NCBI GenBank assembly: GCA_977006965.1
Contig: OZ345383.1
Location: 186,001 to 250,000, forward strand
DNA: 64,000 nucleotides
Reading direction: 5' to 3'
From: Phymatolithon calcareum
Lineage: Eukaryota; Rhodophyta; Florideophyceae; Hapalidiales
In this document: one piece after another, positions 1 through 9,886 of the stretch
Numbering within the stretch: position 1 is the stretch's first letter
How the letters are laid out: each line of letters opens with the position of its first letter
The notes under the pieces: generated by a model
Seen by the model: only the letters and a program-made list of their open reading frames with translations
The model's database searches: none
What the model was told of the DNA's origin: nothing
Translations under genes and position numbers: made by a program

Positions 1-159
1 TCTTGGACCAAGCATAGATCTTTCAGAATGTATTCAGAACGAGCTGCACTGGGCCAAACCAACATCTACTGCACCTCCAACAAGCCCCACCACGCATACG
101 CAATCCTAATTTTCTCCCAAGCGTCAACAGACGAAACTTTCAACCCTTCTCTCATTCCG

Positions 160-1807
160 TCACCAAGCGTGACTGTACACGCCAAAAATCTTTTCCACAA
201 TCAGTACCACCGGCGCCGCCATCAGCAACGCCAGCACGGGGCGACCACCAGGGAGTGCACGAGGGAACCCCCTTATCTTTTCGCGGTTGCGCCACGCCAT
301 AGCAGCGGGAAGAAAGCCAAAAAGCACAGCAATGCCGTACGTACCCGCAAGATCCAGTGCACGGAAAAACACATCGGGATTGATAGCGCACATCGCAATA
401 GGCGGCAACACAGTAGCCGCGTAATTAGCACCAAGCGATCGCTGCACAGCGTCCGGCTGCTCGTGCAACAAACTCACCCGTACATCACTCCACAAATCGA
501 CCAATCCCGCCACAAAGCCCACAAAGCTCGTTGCAATGGCGAGCAGTGAGAATGCATCCACCGCCACATTTGCCGCACTTCCTCCACTTCCGTTCACAAT
601 CCCTGGCTCCCCGCCCGCACCCAATACGGCTGCATTGTACGCCAGGAACATTGCAAGCGGCACGGCACTGCCGGTCAGAATGGCGCGACGGATGCGCACG
701 ACATCGCCTTCTAGACGGGCCGCCACTGAGCCGACAATGTTGTGAAAGACGCACGATACAAGCAATACGGGTACTGCGTGCGGAACGGCGCCCAGGTCTC
801 CCACATGTAGTAGTCGCGAGGCGTCAAATGAGGTACTGAGAGTGGCGACACAGAGCGCAAATGAGACGATCACTCCGAGCACGAGCACGTTGTTCATCTG
901 CTCCACCGCGTCGTCTGAAAGGGCGAAGAGTGCGCCGCCAATCGCGAGCGCGAACGCGGGAGATAGGGCGAAATCCACAGGACTTGAGTGAGCGAACAGG
1001 ACATAGAGATGGGACAGCACGGCGCCACCCTGCGCGGTGTATGCGGTGAGGATTGCGTAATGGAGAAAAGTGTATGCGGCGGCGGTCAGAAGTCCGCCCG
1101 CAGGACCGAGCGTTATGCGGCCGAGGGAGAGGAGCGACACGCCGGATGGACGGCCGAGTGAGCACAGCGTACTGACGCTAACTTCTACGAATCGCAAGTT
1201 AAGAAGGTAGAATTAGCACGGGCGGGGAGAATGATTCAAGTGTCGAATGAAGTGGATGTGCGCGTACCGGTAATCAGAAGAGCGGAGCTGACCATGTATG
1301 CCCAAACAAGGAGCAATGTAGCGGCAGATGGAAAGTACCCAATTGGCGCAGTCACAGTCGGTGTTGCCAGTACGCCAGCGCCGACCATTGTGCCCTGGCA
1401 TTGATAATGCATTCACAGAGGAGGTCAGGAACAAAGCTAGCAAACTAACAGCTGATACCATAGCCAAAACCCCTCCTAATTTATGCGGCCGGCCGAGACA
1501 GGACGGGAAAGATGAGCAAGCGACGTACCGCAATAAGCGCAGCACAACCGAGTTCGGATGCCTGTACTCGCTTCAATTCTCCAGTGTCAGTCTCCTCGAC
1601 ATTTGAAAACAGTCGTCCGCGTCCCTTCTTCGCAGCCACTGAATCGCTCGCATCCTCGCCGATATCGCTCTTTGCACAAACGATTCGAACGGGCGCACGC
1701 AGTCGTGTCGACACAGCAGCACGCAGCGGCCGTTGCAACGTCGGAAACCGGTGCCAGATACGAGTACGCAAGCCCACCCCCGTGGAAACGTTGTGGACAT
1801 ACGCCAT
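160..1807 (-). CDS. Plastid-type tryptophan/tyrosine permease, three exons
   Basis: Predicted multi-pass amino acid permease of the aromatic (Trp/Tyr permease, TyrP-like) family. I read three exons on the minus strand: 1807-1529, 1394-1268 and 1184-160, joined by GT-AG introns of 134 and 83 nt, giving about 476 residues. The second intron was found because the family N-terminal motif GTMVGAGVLATP lies in a different frame from the long 3' ORF; splicing restores LITEVSVST across the junction. The donor of intron 1 is GTACGT and the join reads LGCAALIAGTMVGAG, which matches the spacing in bacterial TyrP. The first ~60 residues are Arg/Ser/Ala-rich and look like a plastid transit peptide. Around ten hydrophobic segments follow. 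The start at 1807 is preferred; an in-frame ATG lies at 1885. Substrate (Tyr or Trp) is inferred from the family. Confidence 0.8.
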
Positions 1808-1889
1808 ATTGCATCCCTTTCTCCTCCATCCTGTTGACGTTACCCGCAGATGTCCGATGTCTGGTCGAGACCGACGGACCGACATTCAG
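1808..1889. promoter_or_regulatory. Short divergent intergenic region, candidate shared promoter
   Basis: Only about 80 bases separate the chosen starts of the permease (minus) and the thioredoxin-like gene (plus); if the downstream ATG at 2001 is used the gap is about 190 bases. Either way the two genes must share a very short divergent promoter. I see no clear TATA box. Confidence 0.35.
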
Positions 1890-2537
1890 ATGCAGTATCA
1901 TACGCCGTACACGTTGAGCACCCACGCCTCGTACACCAGCGCGACTGCTCCACCTGGACTGGACAGTTGCCCCACCTCGCAAGTCGCAACCTCGCATCCG
2001 ATGGCACGTCCAACACGACAGGATGTGCCACCGCCGCGGCCGCAGCGCAATGCGCACTTGCGCGCGAAACGCGAGGGGCGTTCAGAACTCCTGGTTCTCT
2101 TCGGCGTTCTGGGAATGACGGCATTACTCTCTGCTGCGCTGCTTGCCTGGCTCGGTGTGTTCGGCTCCGGGGTGTGGTCGAACAAGGACGGGTCGCGCGT
2201 GGTGCTGGTGGAAGACTCTGAAGCGTGGGAGCGTGCACTCGGCAGCTCCGCAGGTCCGATTGTGCTTGCGTTCTACTCCGAGGGCTGTCCGAGTTGCAAG
2301 CGCATGCGCGCCCCTTTTCTGGCGACCTCCAAAGCCATTCCCGAATCCACATTTGTCGCCGTCAATGCAATGCGTATGTCGCAACTCTCCGACGAATATC
2401 AGATCAAATACGTTCCCACCGTTCTGTTCCTACGGAGAAAGGCTGGCACGCCTGTAGTGTACGACGGAAAGGCTTCGACGTCCACCCTGACGGCGTTTGT
2501 TCGGACACAAATGGAGATGCTAAATGTTACAGCTTAA
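1890..2537 (+). CDS. Membrane-anchored thioredoxin-like protein
   Basis: A small protein with one transmembrane helix (the stretch around LLVLFGVLGMTALLSAALLA) followed by a thioredoxin fold. The active site reads FYSEGCPSCKRM, a CxxC redox pair in the usual position after the first beta strand, and the cis-proline loop is visible as YVPTVLF. The domain is of normal length and ends near the stop. It is likely a thiol oxidoreductase or PDI-like protein with the domain on one side of a membrane; compartment is not clear. The reading frame is open upstream to 1512, but that part is antisense to permease exon 1. Candidate starts are 1857, 1890 and 2001; 2001 would give a shorter Pro/Arg-rich N-terminus before the helix. 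No introns seen. Confidence 0.7.
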   Translation: MQYHTPYTLSTHASYTSATAPPGLDSCPTSQVATSHPMARPTRQDVPPPRPQRNAHLRAKREGRSELLVLFGVLGMTALLSAALLAWLGVFGSGVWSNKDGSRVVLVEDSEAWERALGSSAGPIVLAFYSEGCPSCKRMRAPFLATSKAIPESTFVAVNAMRMSQLSDEYQIKYVPTVLFLRRKAGTPVVYDGKASTSTLTAFVRTQMEMLNVTA

Positions 2538-2597
2538 TGTTTTCAATTTTCCTACTCTATATCGAATAACTAAAGCGTGTAATTCCTACATGGCACA

Positions 2598-4760
2598 TCA
2601 GTCGCTACTCGAGTCGCCGTCCGTGTCCTTCGCCGACTGTACGTGCCCGTTCATTTTGGGCTTTTGCTTTGATTCATGTCCGTTCCCATCCGCGCCCACG
2701 ACATCCATCACATCACCATCATCACTTTCGTCGCTGCTTTCTTCCCCAGAAATGTACTCTCTAGTCTCTTCCTCTTCATCGTCCTCCTCGCTCTCTTCAT
2801 CTTCGCTCTCTTCATCCTCTTCGCTTACGTTCATGTCATCTTCGTCGCCCTTCTTGACTCGCTCAACGTACTCCACCTGCGGTTTCGCGTTATGCAACTT
2901 TGTCTTCATCAGCGACGATGCACGGTTTGCTTGCGCTACAACCAGCTCTAGTCGGCCTTCCAATCGATTCAGCGCGTCTAGAGCTTGATTTCGCTTCGTC
3001 ACTGTGTCCATCAGGTTGCACAACGCAGTTGACTTCGGCTGACTAATCAGCGCCCCTGCGTGCTCGTATAAAATATTTTGAAGCCAAGGAATCACATTAA
3101 TCACATGTCGTGGCTCCCGCCGTAGCTTCAAAACCAGAAACTCAAGAAAGCTTCCGCTCGCCACATCAACGGGTAGTTGCCGAATTGTCGCCTGCACCAC
3201 GGCCGGTGGATTTCTCTGGGTGATTACCGAACTCAAAAGCCTTTCATCTTTCGATTTCAGCGCCTGCAAAATCACCTCGGCTCTTGAATCCAGCTTTTCC
3301 TTCAATTGCACTTTTCCGTCTGCCCCGGACGCAATAGGCGCCGGCTCTCCATTGCTCACGCCAATTGCCTCTAACCGTTCGTGCAGCGTTGGTTCCGCAG
3401 ATTCTTCTTCCTCTTCTCCAGATTCATCGTCTGTCCCGCTTCCGGAGGAGGCTTCCGAGTCTTCCTCGTCGTCACTGCATGCCTCTTTCTCCTCATCACC
3501 ATCTGTATCATCGTCTCCGCGACTTTTTCGCTTCTCCCGTTTTCTTCGAGGCGCAGAACCATTAGGAAGATTTGATTTTCCCGTCGCAGTTGCAGTAATC
3601 GCTTCCGGTGCCTCCACTTCGGCTCGCGTCACATCGACTGCGCTGTTGCCAAGGCCAGGTACTTGACCCGCGCACAATGGCGCGTTCTGTGAGATGAGCA
3701 AATTATCGGAACATGGCTTTGGTAAATACATCACATTCGCCATTTTAACCAGGGCCAGGGAGTGCACTTGAGGTTTCAATGTACTGCCATATAGCACCGA
3801 GAGCGTGTCTCGAGTACAAAAACCAACTCCGTGAACAGCTGGTACCCCATGTGCGCTATCTTTCGCGCACGGATAAATAGTACTGCTGGCTTTGGTTGAC
3901 GCATCTTTGCAATCTATTTTCCAGTGCGGCCAAACTGCGACAACCCCTGATTTCAAAACTGCGGCAAAAGAGTACCCTCCTTCCTGATTATCCATTACCG
4001 CAATTGATCGGATGCCTTGTTCTGGAGCAATCAACGTGTGCACGGGATGAAGTCTTGAACTTTTCCTCCGTCGTTTCTGCTTCTTGCCCGAGGAAGGCGA
4101 TTTGCCTTGCAGTGCAATATCGTCAACAGTAGTATCCCATATGTACAGGAATTGATCATCTGTGCTTCCAGTCACAAGACGAGTATCATTGGCGAAAAAC
4201 GATGAAGTTGTGATCGGTGATGCATGACCAGAGAATGATCGAATGGTTTTTCCAGTCGCAATATCCAAAAGCGAGATGTTCTGTGAACAAGCGGCAGTCA
4301 TCGTCCCGGTCGCGGACACGGCGAGCGATGAGAGCGCATTACGGTGTTCTCTCCCAATCGAACAACGTTGGAGCACTTTCCCCGTTTCCAGGTCGATAAG
4401 AGTGACGTTCTTGTCAGCACCACCACAAGCGAAGAGACCGGCTGCTGAAAACACCAGCGCAGCAACACATCCTCCGCTAAGTACTGTTGCTACGTTTCCG
4501 GCAATCGAAACGTCACCGCCTGGAGTTCCCGTAGCGACTGCAAACGACGAACGGGTTCTCTTGTGTGAAATGGCGAGCGCGGAGGGCCGACCGCTGGACG
4601 ATGGTGAGCCCGCAAACCGCTCCACAACTCGAGCGCCGGCCGTCATATCGAACACATCCACAGAGCCATCAGGACGAGCAACTGCAGCATGTTTGCACTC
4701 CTCTGAGAAGGCCCAGACGCCATCCCGCTGGCTTCTGGCGACCGGCGCGCCTCCAACCAT
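2598..4760 (-). CDS. UTP5: WD-repeat U3 snoRNP protein UTP5/WDR43
   Basis: About 720 residues. The N-terminal half is a WD40 propeller: repeats are visible through motifs such as VDVFDM, VTLIDLETGKVL, ISLLDIATGKTI and FLYIWD. A Utp12-type C-terminal domain follows (from about SRAEVILQALKSKDERLL to the long helix LEGRLELVVAQ). This order is that of UTP5/WDR43, a component of the t-UTP/UtpA complex that binds nascent pre-rRNA and starts small-subunit processome assembly in the nucleolus. Between the domains and at the C-terminus are Lys/Arg-rich and Asp/Glu/Ser-rich low-complexity tracts (acidic runs such as EDEESEDEESEED), common in nucleolar proteins. The start at 4760 is chosen over the upstream ATG at 5036 because the extra 92 residues look unlike coding sequence and overlap an inverted repeat. 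Confidence 0.85.
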   Translation of the reverse strand: MVGGAPVARSQRDGVWAFSEECKHAAVARPDGSVDVFDMTAGARVVERFAGSPSSSGRPSALAISHKRTRSSFAVATGTPGGDVSIAGNVATVLSGGCVAALVFSAAGLFACGGADKNVTLIDLETGKVLQRCSIGREHRNALSSLAVSATGTMTAACSQNISLLDIATGKTIRSFSGHASPITTSSFFANDTRLVTGSTDDQFLYIWDTTVDDIALQGKSPSSGKKQKRRRKSSRLHPVHTLIAPEQGIRSIAVMDNQEGGYSFAAVLKSGVVAVWPHWKIDCKDASTKASSTIYPCAKDSAHGVPAVHGVGFCTRDTLSVLYGSTLKPQVHSLALVKMANVMYLPKPCSDNLLISQNAPLCAGQVPGLGNSAVDVTRAEVEAPEAITATATGKSNLPNGSAPRRKREKRKSRGDDDTDGDEEKEACSDDEEDSEASSGSGTDDESGEEEEESAEPTLHERLEAIGVSNGEPAPIASGADGKVQLKEKLDSRAEVILQALKSKDERLLSSVITQRNPPAVVQATIRQLPVDVASGSFLEFLVLKLRREPRHVINVIPWLQNILYEHAGALISQPKSTALCNLMDTVTKRNQALDALNRLEGRLELVVAQANRASSLMKTKLHNAKPQVEYVERVKKGDEDDMNVSEEDEESEDEESEEDDEEEETREYISGEESSDESDDGDVMDVVGADGNGHESKQKPKMNGHVQSAKDTDGDSSSD

Positions 4761-5232
4761 GATGTGGACGACGGCGGTAGACTGTAGAGTGCTCCTGGGA
4801 TCAAATTCGGAACTAGTGTCGATTTTTGGGGTTCTGTCAGGTCGCGTCGTCGTACTGGTTCGATTCGCCAAACTGCGCAAAATCGCAAAATATTTCCACG
4901 CATTTTGCCTATTCCTATTGGAATAAGCAAAATGGGTGGAAATAAAAAAGTACCTACTTTTTTGAAAGATTCTGAATTGTTCCCACAATTTATTCCCAAA
5001 TATTTCACAAAACCAAGAAAACAATACTTTCTTCACACACGTGTACTATCATGTTGCTCCTTGATCAGTTTTCCGAAAGTATTTCGGAAATGTTTGGGAA
5101 GAATGGGAAAAATGTTCTGAGATCAAAATATCTCAACCCTCATGCAAGGGGCCAGTAAGCTCTCACTAGATCTCAACCTCCACTCATCAAGTACCAGCTG
5201 ATGCTCATGACGTGCACGAAGTTTCCGCCATC
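4761..5232. other. Intergenic region between UTP5 and EGY
   Basis: AT-rich divergent spacer. It contains the 23-nt-arm inverted repeat described separately and a looser inverted repeat at about 4975-5115 (TTCCCA and CCAAATATTTC-like words on one side, their complements on the other). It could hold promoters for both genes or be an old small inverted-repeat element. Confidence 0.5.
4893..4942. repeat. Inverted repeat with 23-nt arms
   Basis: Arms 4893-4915 and 4920-4942 are reverse complements with two mismatches and a 4-base loop. It sits about 135 bases upstream of the UTP5 start. It may be a hairpin-forming core of a small MITE. Confidence 0.65.
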
Positions 5233-6972
5233 ATGACCGACCAAGCCTTCATCATTCCGCTACATAATGTGCGCTTGTCGCGGTCGCGTTTCGCATGGGA
5301 TGCAAAGTCCCCTGCCATCGTTCGTCGCTCCCGTTCTGCGCTTCGCGTGCGACAAAAATACGCCACATGTCGCAGCACCATCATGAGTTCTGCGCAAGAA
5401 CAGGAAACCAGGGAACATGAAACGAAGGAACCTGACACTGCGGCTCGGGAAGAATATGCGGAACTCGAGCGTGAACTGAAGTACGACAAACAGCGTCTGG
5501 AACTCATGGCTGAACGCGCGCGCCTAGACTCTGAACGAGCCCAGCTCATTGCGGATCGTAAGCGACTTGAACTCGACAAATATAAAGCGTTGCACTCGCG
5601 AAACATCGAGGCAAAATCGTCTCGGGACGCAGAGGCTGAGGATTACTACGCAAAACCTCCCACGCCGAGCGTCGCAGCGGATCCGGTGACGAACGCCTCT
5701 GCAACTGATAGTGCGAAAACTGAACGACGAACTCCATTACCGCCGCCGTTTACCCCACAATCTATCACGGAGCTGATGGGGGTTGATTTTCCACGGGTGG
5801 AAGACAAAGATATTGAAATCATTAAGGAGCATGTGTGTGGCATGAAAAGCTTTTTTGCGACCGAAATCGACCGTTCTCCATTTCAAGAGCGAGTCGTATT
5901 TCGAGGCAATCTGCGTTTGGATCCAGAGCATGCGCTTGAAAGATTGGAAGAGCTTGCGGAGGAGCATGGGCTGAAAGACCGCGTTCGTCTCTTTCTATTA
6001 CTCGACCCCAAGGAAGGCGATTCAGATCCGAAAAAGCCAGTGCTAGTCGCACTCCCAGCGGCTGCCATTCCAAATCAGACCAGTTTTCTGTCCACTTCTC
6101 TAGCGCTATTGGCGGCTGCTGTAACTGCAGGGACGACGTTTACGTATGGCGTCGGTATTTTCGGGTTTACTCCAGCGTTCATCAACGAAATTGCAAAGGG
6201 GAATTTGGACGAAATATACTACACAATCCCAATTTCGTTGGGCGTTCTCGCACTCGCAGCTGCGCATGAAGTTGGTCATCGCGTTATGGGCAAAATACGA
6301 AAGGTCAAATTGGGATTGCCGTTTTGCATTCCAAGTCTGCAAGTTGGAACGTTTGGAACCATCACGCCACTGGAGAGCTACCCCCGCAAGCGAAATGACC
6401 TTTTTGACGTTGCCGTTGCGGGACCTATTGTGGGATTGGCGTGTAGCATTGGCGCATTATTTGCGGGTCTTGTTCTAACGGGAAATGGGGCGGTTGCTGA
6501 TTGGTTTCCACAGGTACCATCAACATTATTTCATGCGTCAGTGTTGGTGGGCACATTGGCGGACATTATTCTTCCGCCAGGGTTGCGCGAACAGGCTACT
6601 TTAGCCGTGCATCCGTTGACGGTGATCGGATATACTGGATTGCTTGTGAATGCATTGAATCTGCTTCCAATAGGGCGGTTGGATGGAGGACGTATTGTGC
6701 AGGCGCTGTATGGGCGAGCGTCTGCAAACAGGATTTCAGCTATCGCTCTAATCTTGCAAGGGTTGTCGAGTGTGTTTGGAAACTCGCCGTTGTTGCTGTT
6801 CTGGGGCTTAATATGCGTATTTCTGCAGCGCGAAAGCGATTATCCGTGCCAAAACGAAATTGTGGAGCCCGATGATGGGCGGGCTGTTGTTGGATTGGCG
6901 GCTCTGTTCGTCATGCTTGCGGTACTAATTCCGTTTCCGGATCAGTTGAGTGACATTCTGGGGAGATATTAA
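5233..6972 (+). CDS. EGY: EGY-type plastid M50 (site-2-like) metalloprotease
   Basis: An intramembrane zinc metalloprotease of the EGY group (M50), which in plants acts in the thylakoid/plastid membrane and is needed for chloroplast development. The first ~60 residues are rich in Arg and Ser and fit a plastid transit peptide. A charged coiled-coil stretch (ELERELKYDKQRLELM to RKRLELDKYKALH) follows. The EGY-specific GNLR motif is present (VFRGNLRLDP). The membrane domain starts near NQTSFLSTSLALLAAAV, with the zinc motif HEVGH at about codon 345 and the second metal motif LLPIGRLDGG near codon 484. Several further hydrophobic helices run to the C-terminus. The ATG at 5233 is used; a further in-frame ATG lies at 5212. 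Single exon. Confidence 0.88.
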   Translation: MTDQAFIIPLHNVRLSRSRFAWDAKSPAIVRRSRSALRVRQKYATCRSTIMSSAQEQETREHETKEPDTAAREEYAELERELKYDKQRLELMAERARLDSERAQLIADRKRLELDKYKALHSRNIEAKSSRDAEAEDYYAKPPTPSVAADPVTNASATDSAKTERRTPLPPPFTPQSITELMGVDFPRVEDKDIEIIKEHVCGMKSFFATEIDRSPFQERVVFRGNLRLDPEHALERLEELAEEHGLKDRVRLFLLLDPKEGDSDPKKPVLVALPAAAIPNQTSFLSTSLALLAAAVTAGTTFTYGVGIFGFTPAFINEIAKGNLDEIYYTIPISLGVLALAAAHEVGHRVMGKIRKVKLGLPFCIPSLQVGTFGTITPLESYPRKRNDLFDVAVAGPIVGLACSIGALFAGLVLTGNGAVADWFPQVPSTLFHASVLVGTLADIILPPGLREQATLAVHPLTVIGYTGLLVNALNLLPIGRLDGGRIVQALYGRASANRISAIALILQGLSSVFGNSPLLLFWGLICVFLQRESDYPCQNEIVEPDDGRAVVGLAALFVMLAVLIPFPDQLSDILGRY

Positions 6973-7363
6973 AAAGGGGCTGGTTATATATTTTGGTTGG
7001 TTTACAATCGCGTAAAGTACCGGTATTTGACTTTAGTAAATCTGTGTAGATGCTCAACAGCGACGCAGCCTAGACGACGGGTTATCTTCCGGAAGGCAGT
7101 ATTACTCCATTGATGCTGGAATTTTGTAACGCAGACTCAGTTCCCCGTCAACTCCCCAAATTTTGGGCTCCAAGGTGGAAAGTGCACGAGCCCGTAATAA
7201 CATGAGGAATTGTATCGAGCGAGACCTATTTCGCAAACTTCCTGGACTTAATTCCGAATGTCATGGTGACCTCCATCAACGGTTCATCATCTTCCTTGAA
7301 ACTTTTTCTTACGTTTTATAAAGCTGATTATCTGATAGAAAAAGGTGCAATGGCGAGTGTTGA

Positions 7364-7400
7364 TAGCAATAATTGTTATGCATTATAGCAATTATTGCTA
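7364..7400. repeat. Inverted repeat, 12-nt perfect arms
   Basis: TAGCAATAATTG at 7364-7375 is mirrored by CAATTATTGCTA at 7389-7400 with a 13-base spacer. It lies about 400 bases after the EGY stop, too far to be an obvious terminator. Confidence 0.7.
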
Positions 7401-7499
7401 GAGTGATGGTCTTCTATGTATGCTACCAGTATGCATACATATAGTATATACGCTATACATACTCTACATACAGTGCTTGACGAAGAGCTGTACAGTAGT

Positions 7500-7620
7500 T
7501 AGAGATGGGCAAACCTCAATGGCTCCTTTCCTGGGGAGGCCCTCTGAGGACCTATTTTCGCGAGGACCTTTCCTCGCCCTCGCTACCACCGTGAGGAGTC
7601 TTCGCGAGGTCTTATGATAA
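7500..7620. repeat. Possible truncated hAT end with GAGGAC/GGACCT subterminal repeats
   Basis: The segment starts TAGAGATGGGCAAACCTC, close to the common hAT terminal form TAGRGATGGGCA also seen at 8096, and is followed by dense GAGG/CCTC inverted words. I find no matching opposite end or target duplication, so this is at best a truncated copy. Confidence 0.35.
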
Positions 7621-7701
7621 TGTCGTATGACGTGGTTCTTTATGTGTTGCGCGAAGTGGAAATTGGAACCAGGCTTTCATAATTTTCGATACCACTGTTG
7701 A

Positions 7702-7746
7702 AATCGCCACGAAATTATGATAACAGCTGTAAATTTCGTGGCGATT
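7702..7746. repeat. Perfect 15-nt-arm inverted repeat
   Basis: AATCGCCACGAAATT (7702-7716) is the exact reverse complement of 7732-7746, with a 15-base loop. It abuts the next palindrome, so the two form a double hairpin. Confidence 0.75.
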
Positions 7747-7773
7747 CAGCACCGCCATCATGGCGGTGCTGAA
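7745..7773. repeat. 29-nt near-perfect palindrome
   Basis: Two perfect 14-nt arms around a single central base (arm TTCAGCACCGCCAT). It has the same geometry (14-1-14, arms ending CCAT/ATGG) as the palindrome at 22966. Confidence 0.75.
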
Positions 7774-8095
7774 GATAAGCTGCATCTTCTGCAAGGGGAG
7801 CTTGCATCCCATCCATTTTGCCAATTCCCCTCATGCGCTCACACACATTCTGTTGGGATACACATCCTTTATATACCGTAGATCATTAGTGATCCCTACA
7901 CCTTCGCGAATGTTCACCAGATTCAACCTCGGCGAACTGAAAGTGAATGTTTACTGATACAAAAATTACTGAACACGAACATGAATGAAAAATTCGTGAA
8001 TGTACGCTCAGAGTGGATTTATTAAGTATTCGCTAAGGGGGTTGGTGTGAACATGAATTCGACATTCGCGAATAATTCATTCGTTTTTCACGAAT

Positions 8096-8514
8096 TAGGG
8101 ATGGGCATCGATGAGATTCTAAAGTCTGATACCACTTTTGATATTTTTATCAATCCTCTGATATAATATCAGAGGTATGACAAACGATCAGACAACGTGA
8201 CTTAGGGTTGATATTCAAGTTTTCCTTGATATATCAATGATATTGCTCTTCATTTTTGTACAATTTGTTCAAAAATAACACCAATTTTCGGAGTACACGT
8301 GTAAAAGTTATGATTGTGCAGTCTTAATTCCACCAAGAGGTTTGTTTCGTCTCTCAAAAAGAGAGATTTTTAAATTTTGAATTGATATTTTCGAATTTAT
8401 GTTATGATTCGATATCGATGATAATTTGGAAAAAGGCTGATATTCGTTGATATTACAAAAATTGGGCTGATATCTGATATTTCGTTGATATCGAAATATC
8501 GATGCTCATTCCTA
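8096..8514. mobile_element. hAT-type MITE with perfect 8-bp target duplication
   Basis: A 419-bp non-coding element flanked by an exact 8-bp direct repeat TCACGAAT (8088-8095 and 8515-8522). Its ends are inverted: TAGGGATGGGCATCGAT on the left against the complement of ATCGATGCTCATTCCTA on the right, two mismatches. The interior is AT-rich with many GATATC/TGATAT words, typical of hAT subterminal repeats. An 8-bp duplication plus this terminal form is diagnostic of hAT transposition. It lies about 145 bases upstream of the coproporphyrinogen oxidase start, so it may form part of that promoter region. Confidence 0.85.
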
Positions 8515-8666
8515 TCACGAATCGATTCGGGAAGGGTTAGGCGAATCTCAGACCCTGTGTAACCCCATTCCAAAATCTCGTGGATTAGCTTCAAGGCCCC
8601 CTGATCTCCGCATCACCATCGAGCAATATTCTTCGATGCTTGACAGCGTTGCCAAGAAGCATTCCG

Positions 8667-9800
8667 ATGATGACAGGCTTTGTTCAGTGCACCCCGTCCA
8701 AAGTGCTAGATCAATCATCGTTTCGAGGTGCTGCTTTGTGTCACATGCGCCCAGCGACAACTCACCCGGCGAGCCGTCGCGCTGCCGTCGCGACTGTTAC
8801 AACGGGGCCCAGTTGGACAGATCACAAGCCCGTCGCTGACATGCCGCCAACCTTCATTCGCAATGCCGAAGCTAAGCAGGAGGGAAGCATGCGCGCCCGG
8901 TTTGAGGGGATGATTCGAGACGCCCAGGATAGTATTTGCCAAGCCGTCGAGAAAATTGATGGTGGAAAATTCCGCGAAGATGCCTGGGTTCGCGAGAACG
9001 GTGGTGGCGGAATATCTCGTGTTTTGCAGGGTGGAAATATCTTCGAAAAAGCCGGCGTCAACGTATCTGTCGTCTATGGAACGATGCCGCCCGAGGCGGT
9101 CGCTGCCGCGAGCGCTCGAGGAGTCACCAGAAATGTTGGCTATGCTCCAGGGGAGCCGGTTCCCTTTTTCGCAGCTGGGATTTCCTCCGTCATGCACCCG
9201 TCGAACCCGATGGCACCTACAATGCACTTTAATTATCGCTACTTCGAAACGGACCGCGGGTTGTGGTGGTTTGGTGGCGGCACTGACTTGACTCCCGCTT
9301 ATCTCTACGAAGAGGATGCGAAACACTTTCACGGAAAGTTGAAGCAGGCGTGCGACCGCCATGATCCTGAATATTATCCGAAGTTTAAGAAGTGGTGCGA
9401 TGATTATTTCTTGATCAAGCATCGCAATGAGCGGCGTGGACTTGGTGGCATTTTCTTCGACGATCTCAATGACCGGCCTGCGGACGACATTTTTGCGTTC
9501 AGTACTGATTGTGCAAACAGTGTGTGTGACGCGTACTTGCCGATTATTGAACGACGCAAGGATGAAAAATTCACCGAAGAACAGAAGAAATGGCAGCAAT
9601 TGCGCCGCGCACGCTACGTCGAGTACAACCTTGTTTACGACCGCGGAACAGTGTTCGGCTTGAAGACTGGTGGTCGCATCGAGAGTATTCTAATGTCTCT
9701 ACCGCTCACAGCGAGGTGGGAGTACGATTATTCTCCAGAGAAAGGATCGTGGGAAGACCGAACTTTGGAAGCCCTCATTGAACCTCGCGAATGGGCGTAG
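8667..9800 (+). CDS. HEMF: Coproporphyrinogen III oxidase, plastid form
   Basis: Oxygen-dependent coproporphyrinogen III oxidase, which decarboxylates coproporphyrinogen III to protoporphyrinogen IX in heme and chlorophyll/bilin synthesis. About 377 residues; from [20 protein letters not shown] onward it has the family's usual length. Signature stretches are [19 protein letters not shown], the HFNYRYFE region, [14 protein letters not shown] and [20 protein letters not shown] near the end. The first ~60 residues are Ser/Thr/Arg/Ala-rich and fit a plastid transit peptide. The reading frame opens earlier at a TTG (8640); the first ATG is at 8667, directly followed by a second ATG at 8670. Single exon, 3' end converging with MCM9 87 bases away. 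Confidence 0.92.
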   Translation: MMTGFVQCTPSKVLDQSSFRGAALCHMRPATTHPASRRAAVATVTTGPSWTDHKPVADMPPTFIRNAEAKQEGSMRARFEGMIRDAQDSICQAVEKIDGGKFREDAWVRENGGGGISRVLQGGNIFEKAGVNVSVVYGTMPPEAVAAASARGVTRNVGYAPGEPVPFFAAGISSVMHPSNPMAPTMHFNYRYFETDRGLWWFGGGTDLTPAYLYEEDAKHFHGKLKQACDRHDPEYYPKFKKWCDDYFLIKHRNERRGLGGIFFDDLNDRPADDIFAFSTDCANSVCDAYLPIIERRKDEKFTEEQKKWQQLRRARYVEYNLVYDRGTVFGLKTGGRIESILMSLPLTARWEYDYSPEKGSWEDRTLEALIEPREWA

Positions 9801-9886
9801 CAATGCCAAGCATGTGCAGAGCAGGCGTGACTTCTAGATTGCTGTATGTGGTAAACGAACAATCATTTCAAACATGGCCTCCTGGT

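Larger units (their letters stand above)
6973..8087. other. Intergenic region rich in small inverted repeats
   Basis: No gene is seen. The stretch is AT-rich and holds at least three strong inverted repeats (7364-7400, 7702-7746, 7745-7773), a possible truncated hAT end at 7500 and repeated GTGAATG/ATTCGCGAAT words at about 7905-8087. Confidence 0.6.

Noticed and set aside
1512-1889. N-terminal extension of the thioredoxin-like ORF
   Set aside because: Antisense to permease exon 1 and intron 1, with no features of its own.
2524-2988. Ser-rich ORF
   Set aside because: Antisense of the acidic Glu/Asp-rich tail of UTP5.
8715-9599. 294-codon antisense ORF
   Set aside because: Shadow of the coproporphyrinogen oxidase gene on the opposite strand.
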